Assembly: GCA_002071025.1 (NCBI GenBank)
Contig: MWEJ01000009.1
Span: 1 to 33,639, forward strand
Direction: 5' to 3'
From: Verrucomicrobia bacterium ADurb.Bin070
GTDB lineage: Bacteria; Verrucomicrobiota; Kiritimatiellia; RFP12; UBA1067
DNA: 33,639 nucleotides
Part shown: positions 15,399 to 24,843 of the stretch, piece by piece
Layout of the letters: every line of letters begins with the position of its first letter
How positions within the stretch are numbered: position 1 is the first letter of the stretch
The notes under the pieces: model-generated
Database searches by the model: none
Seen by the model: the letters and a program-made list of their open reading frames with translations, nothing else
What the model was told of the DNA's origin: nothing
Program-made: the position numbers and the translations under genes

Positions 15399-18182
15399 AT
15401 GACACTCCGTCTGTGTGATTTCGCCCGTTCGTCCGTTGTCATTCGTTTTGCGTTGTTTGCCGGTGCCGTCACGCTGGCCACGGCCTCCGCGCTGTCGCAG
15501 CCCCCGCCGTTACGCATCATGCCGCTCGGCGATTCCATCACATACGGATCGAATAACGACGGGGTCGGAGGCGGCTACCGCTACCCGCTCTATGTGGCAC
15601 TCACCAACGCGGGTTACACCGTCGATTACGTCGGCACGCAAACCTCAGTGACGCACCCCGGTCTTGGCACCGAAATCAACCACGAAGGCCACAGCGGCTG
15701 GCATGTTTCCGCTTCCAGCAACGGAATTTACGAGAATATCCTGCCGTGGCTCGCGCAGATTGCGGACCCCGACGTGGTGCTGATTCACATCGGCACGAAT
15801 GACACCGGCGATGTGCCGAACTTCCCCGGCACCATCGACGAACTCGATGCGCTCATCAGCCGCATCGCCTCCGCCCGCCCCTTCGCGCACATCATCGTCA
15901 CGACCCTGCTCAAGCGTGGCGCCGACGACACGGACTCGCGCTACGTCCTGATCAACACCTACTTCAACCCGTACGTCTTAGGCCGTGTCCAGGCGCATCA
16001 AACGGCAGGCCGCCGCGTCCACTTCCTAGACATGCACGCTTATCTCGAGCGAACGGACATGTACGACAACCTTCACCCGAACCACGTCGGTTACGGCAAG
16101 ATGGCCGCCGCGTGGCTCCCGGTCATCACCAACATCGTCACGCCCTACGGCGACCTTGTCGCCCCCGCCGTCGCCACCGTTCGCGTCGCCTCGGCCACGT
16201 CGGTCACTGTCACCTTCTCGAAGCCCATCGACCTTGCGGCCTCTCCGTCCGTCGCCACCCCGTCCGCCTGGACAGTGGCACCCGCAGGCACGGTCACTGC
16301 GGTTTCCGCGCTTTCCGGCGACTCGCGCACGGTGACGCTCACCTTGTCCGGCCTTGCTCCGGCCACCGTCTCCACGCTCGCTTTCACCGGCACCGTCACG
16401 GATCTCGTCCCCGCCTCCAGCGGAGGCCCCTTCACCGCTTCGCTTTCCGGCACAGTCGGCACTTTTTATGCGTCCGACGTGCGCGCGTGGACCGGCCTCG
16501 GCGCCGACGCACTCTGGTCGACCGCCGCCAACTGGACCGGCAGCGCGGTGCCCTCTTCCTCTGAGACCGCGCTCTTCACCGGCGACGGAAACAGCAAAAC
16601 GGCCGTCACCCTGGGCGGCGGCGCCATTGCCGCCGGCCTCACCTTCGCCCCGGACGCCGCCGCCTACACGGTCGGCCTTCCTGGAGAAACGCTGACGCTC
16701 GCCGCCAACGGCACGCTCACCCTCTCCGCCGGTTCGGCTAATGACCAGGCCGTCGACGCCTCGCTGCTCGTCGGCGGGAATCTCTACGTTTACAACAACG
16801 AACCGGCCAAGACCCTCAGCCTCAGCTACACCAACACCTCCTCGCGCAACATCTACCTGCGCGGCATCGGCCCGGTCACCTTCAACACGCTGCGCCGCGC
16901 CGCCGCCCAGGAAGAGACCGACACCAACTACATCATGCTCGAGTCGCGCATCAACGCCCCGCTCACCTTTGCCGAACGGATGACCATCGGCGCGCTCTGG
17001 GGGTATGACTCCCCGCTCAACCTCTCCTTCGCCCCGCACACCACCAATATTTTCTGCCGCAACGACTGGAACTTCGCCATTAACGTCGGCGGTTCATTCA
17101 ATGGCGAGGGTTCGGCCCTACGCATCGTCCCGTCGGACCCCGCCAAACGCGCCCGCGTCGCCATCCAGACCCACCGCGTCGACATGAACGTCCAGTTGAT
17201 CGCGCCCAAGGGGTTCGAGACGCTCAACGGATGGACGCGAGGCACCTTGGCCCTGAACCATCCCGACAACGACATCCAGGGCACGCTCGCTCTCGACAGA
17301 GGCAACTGTGTGGAGGTCGCCTTCCTCGCTCTGAACGGTACGCCCAATCCGCTCGGCGCGTGCACAACCGTCAACTTCGTCAACCCGCTCGACAGCGGCG
17401 TTTACGCACGGTTGCGCGTCACCGGCACCGCCGCATCCACCACCGATAAGGCGTTCACCGTCGACAAAGACCGGGCCATCATTGAAAACGCCGGCACCGG
17501 CACGCTCACCCTCACCGGCACCATGTCCGGCGCAGGCACGTTCGCCTTCGACGCCTCCGGCCCCATCGTATTCTCCGGCGTCCGCTCCGACTCCGGCGGC
17601 CTCGCCAAGACCGGAGCAGGCATCCTCACCCTGACAGCCGCCAACACCTACTCCGGCACGACATTCGTGGAAGGCGGCACGCTCGAACTCGCCGCCGGCG
17701 CGACCCTCGGTTCCGGCACGCTCGCTCTCGCGGGAGGCACACTCTCTCTCAATCCCGCCGCCACCGACAACTACACCTTGTCTCTTCCGGCCGTCACGTT
17801 GACGGCCCCCTCCCTGCTGACCGTCCCGGCCGCTGCCACGGCGTCATCGGTCACGCTCGCCGCACTCACCCTCAACGACCATGTCCTTGCCATCAGCGCC
17901 CCGTCGGCCGGCACTGCCGCGAACCGCATCTTCATCACCGGCTTTGCCGACGGCCCCGTCAACGGCATCCTCCTCAACGGCGGGCCCGCCACCTACAGCG
18001 CCGCCACCGGCCTCGCACCGCTGGCCCTGCCCCCTGCGGCCATCGTGGACGACACCCTCCCGGATGCAGCCGGCTCAGCCGCGACCGCCGATACCGCGCC
18101 GGCCGGCGACTTCTCCATCGCCGCATCCCTGACCACACTCGGCCAGTTTACCTACACGGCCGCCCCCCCCCGCCACGCTTGA
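15399..18182 (+). CDS. Secreted SGNH/GDSL hydrolase fused to beta-strand repeats, 5' part
   Basis: The ATG at 15399 is chosen over a GTG at 15393 because AAGGA lies 7 nt before it. Signal peptide to about Ser33. Residues 38-240 are an SGNH hydrolase: block I GDSIT with Ser46, the G block near GHSG (97-100), block III GTND (132-135) and block V DNLHP with Asp223 and His226, a full catalytic set. Such enzymes deacylate glycans or esters. A Big_5/SbsA-like Ig domain follows (~250-345, VTVTFSKPIDLA), then beta-strand repeats including TKTGAGILTLTAANTYSGTT (~735-755). The frame ends at 18182, ten bases after a C9 run (18163-18171). With eight C the frame reads on through ATLDLGGS into the next entry, so this is the N-terminal third of a protein of about 2,990 aa. 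Confidence 0.8.
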   Translation: MTLRLCDFARSSVVIRFALFAGAVTLATASALSQPPPLRIMPLGDSITYGSNNDGVGGGYRYPLYVALTNAGYTVDYVGTQTSVTHPGLGTEINHEGHSGWHVSASSNGIYENILPWLAQIADPDVVLIHIGTNDTGDVPNFPGTIDELDALISRIASARPFAHIIVTTLLKRGADDTDSRYVLINTYFNPYVLGRVQAHQTAGRRVHFLDMHAYLERTDMYDNLHPNHVGYGKMAAAWLPVITNIVTPYGDLVAPAVATVRVASATSVTVTFSKPIDLAASPSVATPSAWTVAPAGTVTAVSALSGDSRTVTLTLSGLAPATVSTLAFTGTVTDLVPASSGGPFTASLSGTVGTFYASDVRAWTGLGADALWSTAANWTGSAVPSSSETALFTGDGNSKTAVTLGGGAIAAGLTFAPDAAAYTVGLPGETLTLAANGTLTLSAGSANDQAVDASLLVGGNLYVYNNEPAKTLSLSYTNTSSRNIYLRGIGPVTFNTLRRAAAQEETDTNYIMLESRINAPLTFAERMTIGALWGYDSPLNLSFAPHTTNIFCRNDWNFAINVGGSFNGEGSALRIVPSDPAKRARVAIQTHRVDMNVQLIAPKGFETLNGWTRGTLALNHPDNDIQGTLALDRGNCVEVAFLALNGTPNPLGACTTVNFVNPLDSGVYARLRVTGTAASTTDKAFTVDKDRAIIENAGTGTLTLTGTMSGAGTFAFDASGPIVFSGVRSDSGGLAKTGAGILTLTAANTYSGTTFVEGGTLELAAGATLGSGTLALAGGTLSLNPAATDNYTLSLPAVTLTAPSLLTVPAAATASSVTLAALTLNDHVLAISAPSAGTAANRIFITGFADGPVNGILLNGGPATYSAATGLAPLALPPAAIVDDTLPDAAGSAATADTAPAGDFSIAASLTTLGQFTYTAAPPRHA
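18163..18171 (+). repeat. C9 homopolymer at the frameshift point
   Basis: Nine consecutive C residues. Reading through nine C stops ten bases later (TGA 18180-18182); eight C would join the upstream and downstream frames exactly. It is the only place in this gene where the frame is lost. Confidence 0.85.
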
Positions 18183-18297
18183 TCTGGGCGGCAGTATCCT
18201 GGCCCTCAACTATCTCAACGCCTCTCCTTCCGAGCTGAGCGTCGTCAACGGCACCCTCACCGCGCCCGGCGCGCCCGCCGCCATCACTTACCCCGGT

Positions 18298-21200
18298 TTG
18301 CGCACCGTCACCATCGTGCCCCTCACCTCAGACACCGCCACCGGGCTCTCGACCTCCAAGACCTACTCGCATCTCATCGATTTCGGCAACCAATCCCCCG
18401 CCACCATCAACGGCGTGGCGTTCATCCAAGGCGCGGCCACCGGCACCGGCACCGGCTACTCCGGCTTCCCCAGCGGGAACGGATATGACAATTTCAATGC
18501 CTGGACCAATGCGTTGCCGCCTGAGACCTGCTCCGGCCTGAGACAGCTTCTGCGAGACATGAACTACAACAGCAACTGGACCGGCCAGCTCACGGGCCTC
18601 ACGCCCGGTGCCATTTATGCGATCACGCTCTATTTCCGCGCCTGGGACGCGCCGCCCTCGACCCAAGAGCGCCGTTGCCTCTATCAGTTCTATTCGGGCT
18701 CCTCCTCGTTCCCGGACAGCGCCGTCGTTTACGCCAGCCAGCCCAACTCCGCCAACGCGATCGTCTACCGTTACATGGCCCCGCCCAGCGGTATCCTCAA
18801 GATCGCCGTCAACGCCGTCGCAACATCCGGTAACGTCCACAGCGGCTGTTTCGGCCTGTCCAACGAACGGCTCGCCGCCGCCACGGTCACGCCGCCCGCA
18901 TCCGGCTTCATCGCCCTGAGCGGCCCGCTCAGCCTCTCCGTCGCCCTCGCCGATAACGGCGCACCCACCGCTTTGACCTCAGCCGGCGCTGACGCGATAA
19001 CGCTCTCCGGGCCGGTCTCGCTGACCGGCGCCGCCCGCTTCGACGCGCCGCTCACGCTCGCGCCCGCCGCAACGGTCACGCAGGCCTTCAACGGTCCCGT
19101 CGCGGGTAGCGCACCCCTCACGCTCACCGGCGCGGGACGCGTCATCCTCAACACCGCCAACCCGGCCTTCACCGGGCCGGTGGCCGTCTCCAACGGCGTC
19201 CTCGAAATCGCGAACTCCCAGTCGCTCGGCATCGCGGCACAGCCATCCGTCACCGTCGCCGCAGGCGGCGCGCTCGCCCTTGGACAAGTCCCCAACAACA
19301 CGATCACCCTCGCCAAGACCGTCACGATCGCCGGCAGCGGACCGGACGGCCTCGGTGCCCTGCGCATGGATTATGACGCGCTTCAGTACAATGCCTTCAA
19401 ATCTGTCGCGCTCTCGGACGACGCCGCAGTCGGCGGCAGTGGACCGACCCCGCTTCCGTACAACGGATCACGCGGCCGCTTCGACATCCGCAACGGCATG
19501 CTCGATTTCGGCGGGCACACGCTGAGCAAAGTCGGCTCCAGTTCTCTGATCCTCACCGCCACCCGAGCCACGGGCGTGACGCCTGACGTGGCACTCGATG
19601 TCCAAAGCGGCGTCCTCGGGCTAGAAACCTCCACCGACCTCGGCGGCTCCTCCGCAAACACGGCCGCCGTCGCCGCAGACGCAGGCTTCGACTTCTACAA
19701 CCTCACCCTTCCCGTCGCTTGGTCCCTGACCCTCGCCGACGGCGCACACCTCTCCGTCCGTTCCGGCAACACCAACCAGAACTTCTGGGCCGGGCCTGTC
19801 ACGCTGACAGGCGGCCAGGCCATCCTCGACGGCCAGACCTCGTACGCGCACAACACCATCAAGGGGCCGATTTCAGGACCGGGCGGGCTCCTCAAGGCCT
19901 ACGGCGGCTACACCTATCTGCGCCATCCCGCCAACACGTTCGCCGGCCTCATCAGCGTCACCAACTCGCTGCTTCACGCCTATGCACCCGGCTCCGTCCC
20001 GAGCGCACCCGCCTCCTTGACCGTGTCCGGCACCGGCGAGTTTGCCGTTCGCAACGCCGCCGATGGCTGGTCAACCGCGCAGATCGAGTCGCTCGCCTCA
20101 TCAGGCGCATTCACGTCCCGTTCCGCCTACCTCGGCATCGACACGACCGAAGCCGACCTCACCTATTCCGCCGACTGGCCCGCTACCGGACTCGCCAAAC
20201 TCGGTCCTTACACCCTCACGCCCACGGGCGACTGGCCCGTGACCGGGCCGATCCGCGTCCACGACGGCACGCTCGATCTGAACGGCTTCAACGGCGGAAG
20301 CCTCGATCTCGGCCCTTACGGCGTGCAGGTCGGCGTGGACAACTGGGCCGCTTCTTGCGGGCTCCTCCCGCTCTCCGGCAGCACCGCCGTCTTGACAGTC
20401 GACAACGGCTACTACCGCGCCCAGCCCGCCATCGGCGTGGGCACCCTCGGCTCCTCGCGCGGCGTCCTGAGAATTGATGACAACGCCTTCATCCAAGGCC
20501 GCCTGCACGTCGGCCGCGACGGCACCTCGGCCGGCGCAGTCTACCAGACCGGCGGCGTCTTTCTCAACACCGGCGGGGCCGCCGCCGATGGGCGCATCGG
20601 CGAATCGGGCTTCGGCTATTACGAGATCTCCGGCGGCGCGCTCACCAACAAGGGCTACACGCAGCTTTCGCACAACACCAGCGCCTACGGCACCCTCCGC
20701 GTCAAAGGTGAAGGCCGCGTCGTTTTCAACTCCGGCACCGTGGCGGCCCAGGGCACGGGCGGCGACAATCCCGCCGCCTATTACAACGGCACCCTCGGCA
20801 CCCGTGCCGGCTACGGTCATTTCTACCTCTCCGGCAACGGCACCCTCGACACCGGTTCCACCAGCCTCGATCTCTGCATGTGGACGGACGTCAACTCCTA
20901 CAACAACGGCTGGGGCTTCCTCACCCTGGAAGAAAACGCCCGCGTCTCCGCCAACATCGTGACCCTCGCCAACCGCAACAGTTCCCCGCTGTCGGTCGTC
21001 ACGCTCAAGGGCGGCGTGCTCGACACCAAGTACCTGCGTAAGGGCGGCAACAACGCGGCAGGCAACACCGCACAGGCTGCCATCAACTTCGACGGCGGCA
21101 CCCTATCCGTGCGCGAAACCGGCTCGGCCGTACGCACCGGCGCGAACAACGCGCCCGCCATCCTGACTGTCCATTCCGGCGGCGCGGTGATCGATACCCC

Positions 21201-24200
21201 CGACGGCGTCGGCGCCACGCTCGATCTGCCACTGGCCCCGGCCGGCACAGGCGTCGCGTTCATTGAGGTCAGTGCGCAAGGTTCCGGTTACATCGCGCCG
21301 CCTGCCGTGCTCATCACCGGCGGCGGCGGCACCGGCGCAGTCGCTGAAGCCGTCCTCAGTGACGGCAAAGTCACCGGATTCCGCATGCTTTCGCACGGCA
21401 CGGGCTACTCCTCCGACCCGACCGTCACGCTCAACGGCGGCGGCCCGCTCGCCGGTGCCAGCATCCGCAGGACCACCCGCGGCATCCCCGACGCGCTTGA
21501 CGGCGGCCTCACCAAGACCGGCGCAGGCACCCTCACCCTCACCGCCACCAACACCTACCGCGGCCCGACCACCGTCGCGGGCGGCACCCTGATCCCCGCC
21601 CACGACGAGGCCCTGCCCGACGGCTCCGACCTGTTTCTCGCGGGCGGCATGCTGGTCCTCAGCGGCGGCGCCCACACCAACCGCTCCACGCGCGTCATCG
21701 GCGACGGCGCGCTCGCCAGCGGCTCGCTGACCACCACTTCGCTCGTCAAAGACGGGGCTGGCACCCTCGACCTCTCGACGCGCATCACGCCGCGTGCCGA
21801 CGATCTTGACGCCGCCATCCGCGACGCCAAAGTGCCCGGCCTGCTCGAGTACCGGCTGAACGGCGCCAGTGTCAACACCAGCCCGCTGGACACCGCCGCT
21901 TACGGTCCCGTGGTCCAGCTCTCCACCCGCGCCCTCTTCGGCAACGCATCCTCCTCCGGCGGCGGCGCGACCCTCAACGGGGCCTGGTGGCCGGACAATT
22001 CCGTCTACGTCTACACCGGCTATCTCTGGAACCGCGAGCCGACGAATGTCACCTGGACGTTCATGCAGAACATGGACGACACCTTCCTGATGCGCCTCGA
22101 CGGCAACGTCATCCTCAACAAAGGCTTCACCTCGATTCTGCCCTACCGCGTCACCGCCAATGCGGGAACGCATTGCACCGTCACCCTCTCCCCCGGCCCG
22201 CACGCCATCGAAATCCGTGCGGGACAGGGCGGCGGCGGCGTCGGCGGCTACTGGACCAAGTCCGACGGCACACGTCCGGCCTGGGGCATCGACCGCCTCG
22301 CGCGCGATGTCGCGAACGTGGAGTACTGCGAGTTCATCACCGACCCCGGTGACGGCTCGCTCTTCACCGTCAACAATCCGTACGACGAACTCGGCATCGC
22401 GTTTGCGCCGGTCGCCTCGGCCGTCCCGACGCTGCCCGCCGATGTCGCCGCCGGCGTGGGCGACCTCGCCAACGGCTTCTCCGTGGTCTACGCGGGCACG
22501 ATCCCCACGGTCTCCGACACGATTCTGAACGACTCCTTCTGGAACGTGAAGAGCCTAGACAGTTCCAACCGCTTCGACCGCGTGGCCTATGTCATGGCCC
22601 TCGAACACCCCACGTTCGGCCGCCAATGGGTCTGGGCCTCCTTTGAGCCGCCCTTCACCGACCGCACCAAGCTGGCCTTCCCGATCACCGCCAAGCGGAT
22701 GTGCTTCCAGAAGCGCGTGAACCACCTCACCGTCCGCGCCAGCGCCAACGCCAACGTCACGCCCGTGGATGACGTGGACACCGGCAACATCGAATGGTAC
22801 CCCAACGACTATAACAACGCCTTGCCCGACAGCAATGCGTTTGATCGCGGCTATGTCGGCAACGGTTTGATTTATGATTTCGACGACCGGAACAGCGGAA
22901 ACGACGGCACTTTCTTTGGCAACGCCGCCGGGTACGCCTGTTTCCAAGTCCACAACTTCGGTCTGGACCAGACCCTCTTCGCGGTCAATCACTTCGGCCG
23001 AACCGGCTACACGCCCTGCATCGGTATCGGCAACAACCCCAACGGATCAACGACGTCGTCCTCCGGCCAGCAGCGTGACTGGACCTTCACGGAGAATGCC
23101 GGCGCCTACACCGTCCGCGAACTCTACGTCCTCACGCGCGATGTTGCGCCTGCGGTGGAAGAGACGCCCGACGTGCAGGTCAACGAGGGCACGCTACGCC
23201 TCGTCGACACGGGCGGCACGTTACCCGTGCCGACCGACATCCGAGCCAAAGTCGGCGCCCTCGCCGACGGTTATGACACCGTCTACTACTCGCCGATCTC
23301 CACCACGGCCGCAGCCGCCTATAACGGCACGGCCTACGCCATCGACAACTCCGCCGCGACCGCGCCCTTCGACCGCGTGGCCTACTACCTCGAAATCCGC
23401 AAGACCGGCGAGAGTGAATCCCAATGGGTCTGGGTCTCCTTCAACGCCCATACTCAAGACCGTACAAAACTCGGCTACCCCAACCGCAACGGCGCCACCT
23501 TCATGTGGCAGCAAAAAGTTTACAACATGGACGTGCGTTCCAACGTCGGCGCGGTCACCGACGCAACCGGCGTCGATACCGGCAACCTCGAGATCTGGCC
23601 CTCCAACTACGGTACCGGCCTCGGCATCCCCGACATCGGCGGCAGCTCAACTGCGTTCGACTTCAACGACAACGGCGCCAGCACCAGCATCGGCCACGGC
23701 TCCTTCCAGATCCACAACTGGGGTTCGCAGCAGGTTCTCTTCTCCATCTCGCATTGCGGCGGTTCAGCAAACGGTCTCGGCCTGGGCATCGGCAACGACC
23801 CCAACCCGCCTTCCAAGACTCCCACGGCGTACGACTACACGTGGACCGAGAACGCCTCGCAGTTCGTCATCCGCAACCTCTACGTCTTCGTTCGCCCGGC
23901 GGTTGCCCCCGAAGACATCGGCCACCTGCTCGCCGATACGGACGTGAATCTCGCGGCCGGCGCGACGCTCGACCTCGGCGGCGCGACTCAGACCATTCAC
24001 TCGGTCTCCGGCACCGGCACGGTCTCCAACGGCGTGTTGGCCTCCGGCACCGTGCTGAGTCCCGCCGGTGACGGCACGGTCGGCACGCTCGCCTTTTCCG
24101 GCGTCACCCTCGTTCCCGGCACGCGTTACCATGCTGACCTGGGCGACCTGCTGGACGTCACGGGGCCGCTCGACATTACCGGTATGATCGTGCGGGTCAA

Positions 24201-24372
24201 CAACCCCGAGGCGCTCGACCGCTCGCAGACCTACACGCTCATCCAGACGACGACGGGCATCACCGGCGTGCCGACGCTCGCCACAACCCTGCCCTCAGGC
24301 TGGAAGCTGGTCCGCCGCAACAACGCGCTTTTGCTGCTCTCCGAAGGCGGCTCGGTCCTCCTGTTGCGATGA
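18298..24372 (+). CDS. Giant beta-strand-repeat protein, 3' part of the SGNH fusion
   Basis: The nominal TTG at 18298 is not a natural start; coherent protein reaches back to 18172. Numbering from 18298: a shared module with SKTYSHLIDFG (~4-191, the third copy in the window); many autotransporter-associated beta-strand repeats, the clearest TKTGAGTLTLTATNTYRGPT (~1072-1092); a GSGYIAPPAVLITGGGG / GTGYSSDPTVTLNGGG pair (~995-1050); a PA14-like region (~1180-1345) with MQNMDDTFLMRLDGN; and two tandem copies of a sandwich module (~1375-1615 and ~1642-1870) with VAYVMALEHPTF/VAYYLEIRKTGE, GNIEWYPNDYN/GNLEIWPSNYG and the ending YVL or YVF. The tail is WKLVRRNNALLLLSEGGSVLLLR. The protein is probably an extracellular fibre-like scaffold for the N-terminal esterase. 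No translocator or anchor domain is seen. Confidence 0.78.
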   Translation: MRTVTIVPLTSDTATGLSTSKTYSHLIDFGNQSPATINGVAFIQGAATGTGTGYSGFPSGNGYDNFNAWTNALPPETCSGLRQLLRDMNYNSNWTGQLTGLTPGAIYAITLYFRAWDAPPSTQERRCLYQFYSGSSSFPDSAVVYASQPNSANAIVYRYMAPPSGILKIAVNAVATSGNVHSGCFGLSNERLAAATVTPPASGFIALSGPLSLSVALADNGAPTALTSAGADAITLSGPVSLTGAARFDAPLTLAPAATVTQAFNGPVAGSAPLTLTGAGRVILNTANPAFTGPVAVSNGVLEIANSQSLGIAAQPSVTVAAGGALALGQVPNNTITLAKTVTIAGSGPDGLGALRMDYDALQYNAFKSVALSDDAAVGGSGPTPLPYNGSRGRFDIRNGMLDFGGHTLSKVGSSSLILTATRATGVTPDVALDVQSGVLGLETSTDLGGSSANTAAVAADAGFDFYNLTLPVAWSLTLADGAHLSVRSGNTNQNFWAGPVTLTGGQAILDGQTSYAHNTIKGPISGPGGLLKAYGGYTYLRHPANTFAGLISVTNSLLHAYAPGSVPSAPASLTVSGTGEFAVRNAADGWSTAQIESLASSGAFTSRSAYLGIDTTEADLTYSADWPATGLAKLGPYTLTPTGDWPVTGPIRVHDGTLDLNGFNGGSLDLGPYGVQVGVDNWAASCGLLPLSGSTAVLTVDNGYYRAQPAIGVGTLGSSRGVLRIDDNAFIQGRLHVGRDGTSAGAVYQTGGVFLNTGGAAADGRIGESGFGYYEISGGALTNKGYTQLSHNTSAYGTLRVKGEGRVVFNSGTVAAQGTGGDNPAAYYNGTLGTRAGYGHFYLSGNGTLDTGSTSLDLCMWTDVNSYNNGWGFLTLEENARVSANIVTLANRNSSPLSVVTLKGGVLDTKYLRKGGNNAAGNTAQAAINFDGGTLSVRETGSAVRTGANNAPAILTVHSGGAVIDTPDGVGATLDLPLAPAGTGVAFIEVSAQGSGYIAPPAVLITGGGGTGAVAEAVLSDGKVTGFRMLSHGTGYSSDPTVTLNGGGPLAGASIRRTTRGIPDALDGGLTKTGAGTLTLTATNTYRGPTTVAGGTLIPAHDEALPDGSDLFLAGGMLVLSGGAHTNRSTRVIGDGALASGSLTTTSLVKDGAGTLDLSTRITPRADDLDAAIRDAKVPGLLEYRLNGASVNTSPLDTAAYGPVVQLSTRALFGNASSSGGGATLNGAWWPDNSVYVYTGYLWNREPTNVTWTFMQNMDDTFLMRLDGNVILNKGFTSILPYRVTANAGTHCTVTLSPGPHAIEIRAGQGGGGVGGYWTKSDGTRPAWGIDRLARDVANVEYCEFITDPGDGSLFTVNNPYDELGIAFAPVASAVPTLPADVAAGVGDLANGFSVVYAGTIPTVSDTILNDSFWNVKSLDSSNRFDRVAYVMALEHPTFGRQWVWASFEPPFTDRTKLAFPITAKRMCFQKRVNHLTVRASANANVTPVDDVDTGNIEWYPNDYNNALPDSNAFDRGYVGNGLIYDFDDRNSGNDGTFFGNAAGYACFQVHNFGLDQTLFAVNHFGRTGYTPCIGIGNNPNGSTTSSSGQQRDWTFTENAGAYTVRELYVLTRDVAPAVEETPDVQVNEGTLRLVDTGGTLPVPTDIRAKVGALADGYDTVYYSPISTTAAAAYNGTAYAIDNSAATAPFDRVAYYLEIRKTGESESQWVWVSFNAHTQDRTKLGYPNRNGATFMWQQKVYNMDVRSNVGAVTDATGVDTGNLEIWPSNYGTGLGIPDIGGSSTAFDFNDNGASTSIGHGSFQIHNWGSQQVLFSISHCGGSANGLGLGIGNDPNPPSKTPTAYDYTWTENASQFVIRNLYVFVRPAVAPEDIGHLLADTDVNLAAGATLDLGGATQTIHSVSGTGTVSNGVLASGTVLSPAGDGTVGTLAFSGVTLVPGTRYHADLGDLLDVTGPLDITGMIVRVNNPEALDRSQTYTLIQTTTGITGVPTLATTLPSGWKLVRRNNALLLLSEGGSVLLLR

Positions 24373-24787
24373 TCTCCGCAATGTGATGCCTGTATTTCAC
24401 ATCACCGACGTATCCGAGCGCAGAGGATGTGTAGCTGCCGTCGGGAATCCTCGCCACATCCAGCGTCTCTGCAAGCATCTCCAGTTTCGCCTGCGTGACG
24501 GCTGCGTTCTTTGAAGGGCCCTTCGGCCTTTTCGCAAAAAGCTCAAGCGCCTTATGATATTCTGCGGTCGCCATGGCTTTGTCACCCATCTTGGCGTAAA
24601 CATCCGCCATACAGTCATGCAGCGCGGCTTCATTCATGACGCGTTGCGGTGTATCAGGAAGGCGCCGCAGGCCGACGCGCAGCGTTTCGAGCGCCTTGCC
24701 CGGTTCACCAAAGTAGAGTTGGCATGAGGCCAAATGGCGGTACTGGACCGCCTCAGTCAATTTACACCCATCGGGACTTGCAACCAT
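24373..24787 (-). pseudogene. TPR-repeat protein remnant
   Basis: The minus strand encodes two to three tetratricopeptide-like helical pairs: YRHLASCQLYFGEPGKALET, then ALHDCMADVYAKMGDKAMATAEYHKALELF, with the usual small/large residue spacing. The frame is less GC-rich than its neighbours. It has no convincing start: an ATG at 24787 exists, but the frame is open further upstream to the guaA leader. Past AEIIATG (about 24375) it runs antisense through the last 113 nt of the giant gene to a stop at 24260, which is unlikely to be real protein. I read it as an internal fragment of a larger TPR gene, squeezed between converging and diverging neighbours. Confidence 0.5.
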
Positions 24788-24843
24788 CCCGACGGATGAA
24801 ATATGATTCAGCCGTAACGGAAGTTGGATAATTAAGGAATTTC

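Noticed and set aside
24382-24401. TGTGA...TCACA, CRP-like inverted repeat
   Set aside because: The spacer is 10 nt rather than 6, it lies downstream of a gene and inside a TPR remnant, and no promoter is near.
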